Assembly (NCBI RefSeq): GCF_024181385.1
Contig: NZ_CP051305.1
Location: forward strand, 2,604,001 to 2,668,000
Length of the DNA stretch: 64,000 bases
Direction: 5' to 3'
DNA from: Treponema sp. OMZ 798
GTDB taxonomy: Bacteria > Spirochaetota > Spirochaetia > Treponematales > Treponemataceae
The position numbers and the translations under genes were made by a program. This document shows positions 50,960 to 58,504 of the stretch, piece by piece (the first letter of the stretch is position 1; every line of letters starts with the position of its first letter). Below the pieces are notes generated by a model, which did not search any database, was not told the DNA's origin, and was given only the letters and a program-made list of their open reading frames with translations.

Positions 50960-51613
50960 ATGAAGATTTTAGTTACAGGTTTTGATCCTTTCGGAGGGGA
51001 AAAGGTAAATCCCGCCCTCGAAACGATTAAGCTCCTTCCCAATCAAATCTTGGGAGCACAAATTATCAAGCTGGAAATTCCGACCGTTATCGGAAAATCC
51101 GTAGCAAAGATAAAAGAAATGATTGAAAAAGAAAATCCCGATGTTGTTTTAAGTATCGGTCAAGCCGGAAACCGTGCCGATATTTCGGTAGAAAGAATCG
51201 GTATAAATATTGACGACTGCCGAATTCCCGACAATGAAGGCAATCAGCCGATTGATGAGCCTGTTGTAAAAGACGGCCCTGCTGCCTACTTTGTTACTTT
51301 ACCGATTAAGGCCATTGTCGAGAAGGTAAAGGCAGGCAAAATACCTGCTTCAATATCGAATACGGCAGGGACATTTATCTGCAACCATGTTTGCTACGGT
51401 GTTGCTCATATTGCAGCCGCAAGAACAGCCCAAGGCAAGCCGATGAAAAGCGGCTTTATTCATATTCCGTTTTTGCCCGAACAGGCTGTCGGAAAGCCTG
51501 CAACAACTCCCTCGATGAGCCTTGAGATGATTGTAAGGGGAATCGAACTTGCAATAGAAGCCATTGTCGAAAACGATGCCGATATAAAGGTTTCGGGCGG
51601 CAAAATTTGCTAA
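50960..51613 (+). CDS. pcp: Pyrrolidone-carboxylate peptidase (pyroglutamyl-peptidase I)
   Basis: Removes N-terminal pyroglutamate from peptides (peptidase family C15). A 217-residue protein with catalytic E78 (VERIGIN), C141 ([11 protein letters not shown]) and H168 ([11 protein letters not shown]). The N-terminus [16 protein letters not shown] is typical. Follows DUF979 by 14 nt with AGGAG upstream. Confidence 0.95.
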
Positions 51614-51650
51614 AGTTAAAAGCTTTAAAAGCGTTGTTCTAACTTATAAT

Positions 51651-51691
51651 AAAGCCGCCGATTAGGGTTAAATACCTTAATCGGCGGTTTT
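51651..51691. terminator. Bidirectional terminator after pcp
   Basis: Stem CCGCCGATTA/TAATCGGCGG with A-tract before and T-tract after, between the convergent pcp and LRR lipoprotein genes. Confidence 0.88.
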
Positions 51692-51701
51692 GTATTGATT
51701 T

Positions 51702-52802
51702 TTATATTTCTTCGTCCGTATCCGTGCCGGTTTTTTTGTACAATTTCCAGTTTTTATTTTTAGCAGCGGTAACTGCATTCGCCAAAGCTTCCGGTGTTGT
51801 AAAATCGGTTACATTACCCGTTTCGCCTTCTTTGTACAATACGGCCTTCCCCTCCGTCTCGGCGGAAGTTCTATCCGGCAGGGTATTTAAAAGCGTTGTA
51901 AAGGCGTCTTTATTCAAGTCATTGTTATAACACTCTATTTGTTTTAAAGCGGTACAGTCTGTAATATTTATCTCGTTCAGTTTGTTCCCATGGCATAATA
52001 CGGTTTGCAGCTGATTAAGACCGCTTATATCCAGTTTTGCTAATTGGGTACAGCCGGTTACGGTAAGCTCTGTAAGCTTATTTGACTTACAGTTTACTTC
52101 TGTCAAAGCCGTTAAATTACTGAGATTAAGTGCCGACAAATTGTTGGTTTCGCAGTCAAGCTTTGTTAAAGCGGTACAGCCGGTCAGCTTAAGTTCGGTA
52201 AGATTATTTTGCCAACACTCCGCTTTAGTCAAGTTGTTTAACCCGCTGAGGTCGAGCGATGTCAGCTTATTTTTTCCGCATTCAAGGCTTTCAAGGTTTT
52301 TACATGCTTGTATATTAAGAGCAGTAAGTTTATTCTCCGCACATGCTAAATGGGTTAACTGCGAATCGGCAGGAAGAATAAGGCTGTCCAGCAGATTTTT
52401 ATTGCAGGTTAAGCTTGTAAGCGTTTTACATCCTGAGGCATTTATTTTCAGCACGGCTTGGTTAGGACAGTTTAATCCTATAATATCGGCACCGGTTTGA
52501 GGCTTTAAGATGATGATTCTGTTTTTTGCCGTTACATTTTCGTATGTATCATGCGGAACGGAAGATGCGGTACATTCTTCGAGTTCAATCGGTGTGCCGT
52601 TACTGCTTTTTACGTTAATATTTATCGTCTTTTTATCCCGACTTACTACCAGCGAAATACCGCCTTCGACATAGGGTGCGGAAGGAACGGAATCCTGTGA
52701 GCCGGAGGTGATGCCAGGGTAGGCTCCCTTATTATAGGGACAGGCGGTGTACAGCATAAGAATAAATATGCTTATAACTGTATATTTTGCAATATTTTTC
52801 AT
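51702..52802 (-). CDS. Leucine-rich-repeat lipoprotein
   Basis: A 366-residue lipoprotein with signal peptide ending in LYTAC (lipobox). The middle contains about 9-10 LRR units of 21 residues (L..L.C..N.LT.L.L.G...), close in style to the LRR lipoprotein at 18922-20715. Both share a non-repeat C-terminal module (here LLNTLPDRTSAETEGKAVLY to NKNWKLYKKTG). AGGAG before the ATG. Probably a surface adhesin-type protein; the ligand is unknown. Confidence 0.85.
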   Translation of the reverse strand: MKNIAKYTVISIFILMLYTACPYNKGAYPGITSGSQDSVPSAPYVEGGISLVVSRDKKTININVKSSNGTPIELEECTASSVPHDTYENVTAKNRIIILKPQTGADIIGLNCPNQAVLKINASGCKTLTSLTCNKNLLDSLILPADSQLTHLACAENKLTALNIQACKNLESLECGKNKLTSLDLSGLNNLTKAECWQNNLTELKLTGCTALTKLDCETNNLSALNLSNLTALTEVNCKSNKLTELTVTGCTQLAKLDISGLNQLQTVLCHGNKLNEINITDCTALKQIECYNNDLNKDAFTTLLNTLPDRTSAETEGKAVLYKEGETGNVTDFTTPEALANAVTAAKNKNWKLYKKTGTDTDEEI

Positions 52803-53009
52803 AATTTAATCTCCTATAAATATCAAAGGTTTTGGTTAGAATAAATTTTTTAGCTTAATTTACAACAATTGTAATTATCTATAATAACATTATATATCTA
52901 AATCTAAAAAATAATAAAATCAAGAGAAAATTATTAATATTCTTGTAACTAAATTCGCTCTCTGTTTGTTAATGTCTGGTTAAAATGATATATTTATGTT
53001 AGGAGTTTT

Positions 53010-54524
53010 ATGAAAACAATATTAAACAATATAATGGCAGCTGCTATAATATGCTGCATTTTTTTATTTGCGGGATGCCCTAATTCGGCAATACCGAAAA
53101 CTGATATAAACTCAAATGCACCGCTTAATCCGCAGAGACAGCCGGGCGATTTGTTAAAAGAGGATATTATGAGCGCCTTTGCTTTAACAAAGGGAAATAT
53201 AACCGCCTCCGATGCGGCAAAAAAAATCCGTGATACGGATCCTTCTGAGGGTTCGGTGCTGACCTTTACCGAAAAAGCAATTACCGCCTACGATGATAAG
53301 GCCGGAACCTTTACCGTAAAGGTAAAGGGCACAAAAGGAGAAAAGTCCTTTGAAAAAGAATTGACCTTTACAGGCTTTGAAAATCCCTATGCAAAGATTT
53401 TTCCTTCCCTAAGTGCAGCAGAATTGGATTTTTCGGACGCTATAGAGCACAATAAAACATTGGATACCTTTATTTCGGATGCGGCCGGTAACTCCGCTCT
53501 TTTAAAAAAGCTGTCTTTCAGTGATGATAATGCCGGCACTCTCAGTTTGGGAGTTCATGACCGTTACAGCTTAGCCGCGGCATTGGAAAAAAACGGAGAT
53601 AAAATAAAAATAATACCCGTATATAAAGTAAAATATTTAAAAAAAGAAGCGGGAGAGAGCGAAACTTCAACGGAAACGGATAGAAGTGCTTTATTTGCAC
53701 GCTTGGGAGCCGACCTTACAAAGCCCTATTTTTCGAAAGAAGATGTGTTTAGGTATCTTATAAACAAAACCGATGACGGTATTATCAATGTATCTGCCGA
53801 TGTGTTCGGTTCGGAATATTATGCTTTTGCAAAGCACCTTAGGGTAACACCTGCGCGTCTTATAAATGATGCCCATATACAAACAATTATGGCCCGTTAT
53901 AATCGGGAGGGCGGACAGTTCAATATGGAGATGGACACGGCTTTATTTCATCCGGAAAACGAAGGTATAAAGGCGGATGATATTGAAGGAACTCTGGAAA
54001 TAACTTATTGTATTGCCGAAAAGGAACAAATCGCAGAAATGCTTTCTTCCAAACCCGACCCTTCCGTACGGCGCATAACCGTAACAAAAACGGCAAAGGC
54101 GGCAGGGTTTAAAAAGATTCCTAAAGACAATATAGCGTCTTTATTTAATTTTTCCGTAAAGGTAAAAGATGACCCAAATTCGCGTCAAAAATGGCAACAT
54201 AAAGTTTTTGAAAACTACCGCTTTTTATCGGAACAATACGATACCGAAAGAGAGATGACGATGTTTGCGCTGGAAAATCCCTTACAAAAGACAGCGGTTT
54301 CCGCATTTTATTTGGAAGTAAACGGCAGGGAACCTGAAGACGTTTTAGCCTTTAACGAGCCTATATCCTATTCAAAAACGGCGGACGGTAAACATATTTT
54401 TATAAAATATGTTTATTTGAATAAAGAAAGCGGAAGCGATAAACTCAAAGTACATATAAACTTTACCGGTGAAGGCGAAGAAATCGCTTTGGAAGTAAGT
54501 CCGGAATATGTCATCGGGAATTAA
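53010..54524 (+). CDS. Lipoprotein of unknown function
   Basis: A 504-residue lipoprotein; signal peptide MKTILNNIMAAAIICCIFLFAGC with lipobox LFAGC followed by PNS. An early domain (about 48-135: AFALTKGNITASDAAKKIRD ... FTVKVKGTKGEKSF) resembles the Lipoprotein_17-type segment of other treponemal lipoproteins. The rest is unrecognised, mostly beta-rich. A second gene in the cluster shares the CPNS motif after the lipobox. It lies just upstream of the tandem IdeS-like genes. Shine-Dalgarno GGAG before the ATG. Confidence 0.75.
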   Translation: MKTILNNIMAAAIICCIFLFAGCPNSAIPKTDINSNAPLNPQRQPGDLLKEDIMSAFALTKGNITASDAAKKIRDTDPSEGSVLTFTEKAITAYDDKAGTFTVKVKGTKGEKSFEKELTFTGFENPYAKIFPSLSAAELDFSDAIEHNKTLDTFISDAAGNSALLKKLSFSDDNAGTLSLGVHDRYSLAAALEKNGDKIKIIPVYKVKYLKKEAGESETSTETDRSALFARLGADLTKPYFSKEDVFRYLINKTDDGIINVSADVFGSEYYAFAKHLRVTPARLINDAHIQTIMARYNREGGQFNMEMDTALFHPENEGIKADDIEGTLEITYCIAEKEQIAEMLSSKPDPSVRRITVTKTAKAAGFKKIPKDNIASLFNFSVKVKDDPNSRQKWQHKVFENYRFLSEQYDTEREMTMFALENPLQKTAVSAFYLEVNGREPEDVLAFNEPISYSKTADGKHIFIKYVYLNKESGSDKLKVHINFTGEGEEIALEVSPEYVIGN

Positions 54525-54554
54525 AGGTGAGTATGCAGTTGTGCGGCGGCAAGA

Positions 54555-54582
54555 TTGTCGAAATGACAACACGGCCTTTTTT
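54555..54582 (+). terminator. Weak terminator after the lipoprotein gene
   Basis: Hairpin TTGTC/GACAA with a 5-nt loop; T6 follows about 8 nt after the stem. The distance makes it a weak candidate. Confidence 0.4.
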
Positions 54583-54616
54583 AGGATATAATCCGTAATT
54601 GCGAAGGAGTTTTTAT

Positions 54617-54745
54617 TTGAAATACGGAGACAAAAAATACGGTAACATAAAGCATATAAGCAGCTTATCTTGTGCTCTGTATTCATTGAAAAACAAGATA
54701 CGCCATTATGCATACAAACGGCTGGAAGGCGGAAAACTTGTATAA
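54617..54745 (+). CDS. Possible small basic protein (42 codons)
   Basis: TTG start with a strong AAGGAG 8 nt upstream, then a 42-codon open frame with Lys/Arg-rich ends (MKYGDKKYGNIKH ... AYKRLEGGKLV) and a stop. No family is recognised, and it may be a decayed remnant. It fills part of the 282-bp gap between two lipoprotein genes. Confidence 0.3.
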   Translation: MKYGDKKYGNIKHISSLSCALYSLKNKIRHYAYKRLEGGKLV

Positions 54746-54806
54746 TATATTACGCGTTATGCGCAAAAATTATAGTTATAAATAATATTTTTAAGGAGAT
54801 TTTAAT

Positions 54807-56744
54807 ATGAAAAAAATTAAAACACAGTTAACGGATTATACTATGAAACAATATACAAAAAAACATAGACCAAGGGGCCGGCTTTTTTTAAACCTTTTCG
54901 GGGTGGCTGCCCTTATTTCGGTTTTGGCACTCGGATGCTCGGCCCCTATAAAGCCGGAGACGTTAAAATATGAGGTACAGTTTGAAGTCGAAGGCGGAGG
55001 CGGCCGGCTTAAGGCGGCGGTTGACGGAAAAAGCATTGCATCCGGTGCAAAAGCCGTAAGCGGCAAAACCGTAGTTTTTACCGCTGAACCGGGCGAGGGT
55101 TATGTAGTAGCAGGCTGGAATGTTAAAGGCGGTGAGATAGTATCGGGAAGAAACGAGGGTGATTTAACTGCGGCGGTAAAACTTACTTCCGATGCATCGG
55201 TAAAGGTATTGTTTAAGCAAAATCCTGCTTCGGGACAAGTGCCGGCATCTTCCGATCAAGGTACGGTTCCCGTCAAAAATATAACTTTTAAGGGAAAAGA
55301 TACACAAGATGGTACGGAATTTGCGATAACGTATTCTATGAATCTTGAACTGAATAAACCGTATCGGCTTATCCCCGTTTTCGACCCGCCCGATGCTTCG
55401 GACAAAAACCTGCAATACGAGGTAAAAAAAGGCGATATTTCCGTTAGCCCCGAAGGAATTATTACGGTAAACGGCATCGGAAATGCCGAAATCACGGCGA
55501 GAGCGTCAAACGGACGCGAGTACACTATGTACTTTAACATTAAAGACGATTATACTTTTAAGGTTGAAGGTAAAAAGGAAATAAAACACAGCCGCGATGC
55601 TTTTACCGAAACGCTTGTTATTGAAAAAAAATATAACAGTACCAAGTATGTGCTGACGGTTAATCCTGTAGTACCTTGGCTGACTGTGGAAAAATCAGGC
55701 GAAAACACAAAAAAAGAAACGCTTACGCTCCGTATCTCAGAAAATAAAGCACCCGTGCCCAGAATGGTTTCGCTGACTGTTTCAAAAATAGAACCGGCTA
55801 GGCGAGGAAAGCAACAACAAAAAACAGTACACAAGCTGACCATTACCCAAACTCCAAACCTCGTTGACCCCAAGCTTATTACAAAGTGGGTGCACGGCAT
55901 TACACCTCCGGCGGAAGGCGAAATTAAAACCGAAACGGGAACTGATGTGCGTTACCGCAAATGGGAAGAAACCGCACATACTACATGGTTTAATGCCCGC
56001 AAGCTCCGCTACACGCAAAACTATCGTTCGGTTACGGATGCCAATATGTGCTGGGCAATGTCTACCTCCGACCTTTTACATTGGTGGATGCGGGAAAACA
56101 AAGACAACCTTGAACGCTATATGCGAAAAAAAGGAATTACATCCGGTAAAGCCGAATATTTATATTACACGGGCGAATACAAGGGCGGTTTAGGCGATAT
56201 AGGCGAAAAAGATAAAAGCAGCATTGCAAATGTATTCCGCAAGGGGTACGGCGATGTCGGGTTACAGTTACACACCGCCGTTAATTGGTATTTACGCGGC
56301 GTTTCCAACGGTTCACAAAAGATTGCTCCGCCCGGTATTGTGCAAGACGTATTTACGGGACAGGAAGATTTAAACAAGCTGATAGAAGTCCGTTACGCGC
56401 ATAACAAAAAAGAGTTTGAAGATATGATAAATGGTGCTTTAAATGATGGACATGCTATTGCCGTTGTTATAAAACCGAAAACCAATATTATCGATCCGCT
56501 GCATGTCGTTACCGTTTGGGGCGTTGTTTTTGACGAAGACGATAACATCGTTGAACTGTGGACTTCCGATTCCAATGACAGAAACTCGCATATTGTAAAA
56601 TTCGGCGTATATTATCCTGATGGAATACCGCATAAAATAAACTATGCTGCTCCGAACGATAAGGGAGACACCCGCATTGAAGAAGTAGCTGTTATGAAAT
56701 CGGCAAAAAAAGAATTTAAAGCATGGCTGGATGCCGCGAACTGA
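54807..56744 (+). CDS. IdeS/Mac-like cysteine protease lipoprotein 1
   Basis: A 645-residue multidomain lipoprotein (lipobox LALGC, Cys 44). Domains in order: an InlB-like B-repeat/Flg_new_2 segment (~55-138), a Big_2-like domain (~155-246), a BACON-like domain (~265-350), then a C-terminal domain (~355-645) matching the streptococcal IgG protease IdeS/Mac (peptidase family C66). Conserved there: GITPP, K399 in WFNARK, C415 in MCWAMSTSDLLHWW, H566 in LHVVTVWG, and D588 exactly 22 residues after the His, as H262-D284 in IdeS. K399 to C415 is 16 residues, against 10 in IdeS. Whether the substrate is immunoglobulin is unknown. Confidence 0.85.
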   Translation: MKKIKTQLTDYTMKQYTKKHRPRGRLFLNLFGVAALISVLALGCSAPIKPETLKYEVQFEVEGGGGRLKAAVDGKSIASGAKAVSGKTVVFTAEPGEGYVVAGWNVKGGEIVSGRNEGDLTAAVKLTSDASVKVLFKQNPASGQVPASSDQGTVPVKNITFKGKDTQDGTEFAITYSMNLELNKPYRLIPVFDPPDASDKNLQYEVKKGDISVSPEGIITVNGIGNAEITARASNGREYTMYFNIKDDYTFKVEGKKEIKHSRDAFTETLVIEKKYNSTKYVLTVNPVVPWLTVEKSGENTKKETLTLRISENKAPVPRMVSLTVSKIEPARRGKQQQKTVHKLTITQTPNLVDPKLITKWVHGITPPAEGEIKTETGTDVRYRKWEETAHTTWFNARKLRYTQNYRSVTDANMCWAMSTSDLLHWWMRENKDNLERYMRKKGITSGKAEYLYYTGEYKGGLGDIGEKDKSSIANVFRKGYGDVGLQLHTAVNWYLRGVSNGSQKIAPPGIVQDVFTGQEDLNKLIEVRYAHNKKEFEDMINGALNDGHAIAVVIKPKTNIIDPLHVVTVWGVVFDEDDNIVELWTSDSNDRNSHIVKFGVYYPDGIPHKINYAAPNDKGDTRIEEVAVMKSAKKEFKAWLDAAN

Positions 56745-56771
56745 AAATTGTGAGTTTTTAGAAACACAATG

Positions 56772-56797
56772 TCCGCACGCTGATAATGCGCTGCGGA
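56772..56797 (+). promoter_or_regulatory. Intercistronic hairpin
   Basis: TCCGCA.CGC/GCG.TGCGGA around loop TGATAAT, with one bulge, no T-run after it. It lies between the two protease genes and may stabilise the upstream mRNA. Confidence 0.5.
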
Positions 56798-56817
56798 TAT
56801 ATTTTAAGGAGATTTAA

Positions 56818-58440
56818 ATGAATAAAAAACGGATATTATATGCAGGTTTATTCGGTGCTCTTACGGCGCTCATTGTACTGCTTGCCGGCTGTCCGAATAG
56901 TCTCGCAAAAACAAACCCTTCCGGCGGCGGTACTGTCAAACCGCACTCGGGACAGGGACAAAACCCGGACAATTCCGGGCAGCCCGCTCCGTTTATACCG
57001 AAGTATGTTCCGGTAACTGAAGTTGTTCTTCACGATGTAAATGATGAACTTATCGAAGAAGATACTACTTTACCGGTTAAGTTGGGGGAACAGTTTCAGC
57101 TGAAACCCGTTATTAAACCGGAAAATGCGACAAATAAAGAAGTGAAATATACGTATGAGGAGAATCTGGTTTCAGTTACGGAAACCGGTCTGGTTACGGC
57201 AATTGGAAAAGGAACTGCAACCGTTAATATTTGGGTCGACGGTAAGAAACGTACTTCTATCCGTTTCCAGATAAAGGACGATTCTACGTTTGTGTTCAGC
57301 CAGCCGAAAATAGAATCCGATCATCAGGCTTCCTCTACGGTGTTGTCTGTTGCAAAAAAAACACAATATTCAACATATAATTGTACCGTCAGATATGCTT
57401 ACGGGAACGGCAATTGGGTGGAAACGACATCTGTTTCGGCAGAGAATATTGATACAATTACCGTAAAGCTTAAAGAAAATAAATCGGCATTTGAACGAAG
57501 GGCTTATCTTGTATTTAAAACCAATACTGCCAAACCAACCCTCATTCGTGAAATACCGATTATTCAAAAAGTTTGTCCCGCTCCCGTGCTTAGAACCGAA
57601 TGGGTGCACGGTATAACACCGCCTTCCGACAGTGAATTGGAGCACGGCGGGCATAGTGTAAATCCCAAATATGGTGTCTGGAAAGAAACTCAAACGACTA
57701 TGTGGTTTAATGCAAAAAAATCACAAGATAATACAGATGATCAGATGTGTTGGGCAATGTCAACCGCCGATCTTTTACATTGGTGGATGAAGCAAAATGA
57801 AGAGAACCTGAAGCGTGTTATTCAACAAAAAGGCATATCTCCCGATACTGATGACTATAAATTATATCTGGGTGAATATAATAGAAATTTATCGGAGCGA
57901 AAAAGCGGTGTTGCCAATGTGTTCCGAAAGCGTTTTAAAAATAGTGTGCACGGTACTGCATTAAATAGTGCTGCCGGCTGGTATTTATTGGGTATGACTG
58001 CCGGAGGAGAGCTAACCCCTCAGTATAGTGCCGAACCGGCTCCCGGTATTGTACAAGGTATATTTTCCGATTTAAATGATTTGATAGTACCACGCTATGT
58101 GCACAACAAAGAAGAATTTGAAAACACAATAAAGGATGCATTTGATAAACACAACGCTCTTGCAGTGCAGTTTATATTGGGGAACAACGCCGGTCTTCAT
58201 GTTGTTACCGTCTGGGGTGTTGAATTTGATGCCGATGACAATATAACTGCATTATGGGTTTCCGATTCCAATGATGCAAACTCCCATCTTACCAAATTCG
58301 GGGTGCATTATCCCGATGGAAGGCCGCACAAAATAAATTACGCTGTAGCTAATGATAGCGGGAAAACGCTTATCACCGATGTAATTACCATGAAAAACGC
58401 AAAAGAGCAATTTAAAACATGGCTGGATGCTCATCCGTAA
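56818..58440 (+). CDS. IdeS/Mac-like cysteine protease lipoprotein 2
   Basis: A 540-residue lipoprotein (lipobox LLAGC, Cys 25). After a proline-rich linker come a Big_2 domain (~65-152), a BACON-like domain (~170-252), then the C66-like domain (~258-540). The catalytic constellation has exactly the IdeS spacing: K301 ten residues before C311 (QMCWAMSTADLLHWWM), H461 (HVVTVWG) and D483 22 residues after it. The region around C311 reads HWWMKQNEENLKR, near the IdeS HWWFDQNKDQIKR. It lacks the InlB-like repeat of protein 1 and has a C-terminal end very close to it (KINYA..ND.G ... FKTWLDA). GGAG before the ATG. Confidence 0.87.
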   Translation: MNKKRILYAGLFGALTALIVLLAGCPNSLAKTNPSGGGTVKPHSGQGQNPDNSGQPAPFIPKYVPVTEVVLHDVNDELIEEDTTLPVKLGEQFQLKPVIKPENATNKEVKYTYEENLVSVTETGLVTAIGKGTATVNIWVDGKKRTSIRFQIKDDSTFVFSQPKIESDHQASSTVLSVAKKTQYSTYNCTVRYAYGNGNWVETTSVSAENIDTITVKLKENKSAFERRAYLVFKTNTAKPTLIREIPIIQKVCPAPVLRTEWVHGITPPSDSELEHGGHSVNPKYGVWKETQTTMWFNAKKSQDNTDDQMCWAMSTADLLHWWMKQNEENLKRVIQQKGISPDTDDYKLYLGEYNRNLSERKSGVANVFRKRFKNSVHGTALNSAAGWYLLGMTAGGELTPQYSAEPAPGIVQGIFSDLNDLIVPRYVHNKEEFENTIKDAFDKHNALAVQFILGNNAGLHVVTVWGVEFDADDNITALWVSDSNDANSHLTKFGVHYPDGRPHKINYAVANDSGKTLITDVITMKNAKEQFKTWLDAHP

Positions 58441-58458
58441 GATGAGTTTTTACCGTAG

Positions 58459-58494
58459 AAAAAAAGGCTCCGCCGATTTGGGGAGCCTTTTTTT
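58459..58494. terminator. Bidirectional terminator
   Basis: 13-bp stem AAAAAAAGGCTCC/GGAGCCTTTTTTT between the convergent second protease gene and the CZB chemoreceptor. Confidence 0.9.
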
Positions 58495-58504
58495 ATCAGC
58501 CGCT

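Noticed and set aside
52860..52874. TTACAA-CAA-TTGTAA in the gap before the lipoprotein at 53010
   Set aside because: A short AT-rich palindrome in an AT-rich spacer; likely by chance, and no promoter elements fit around it.
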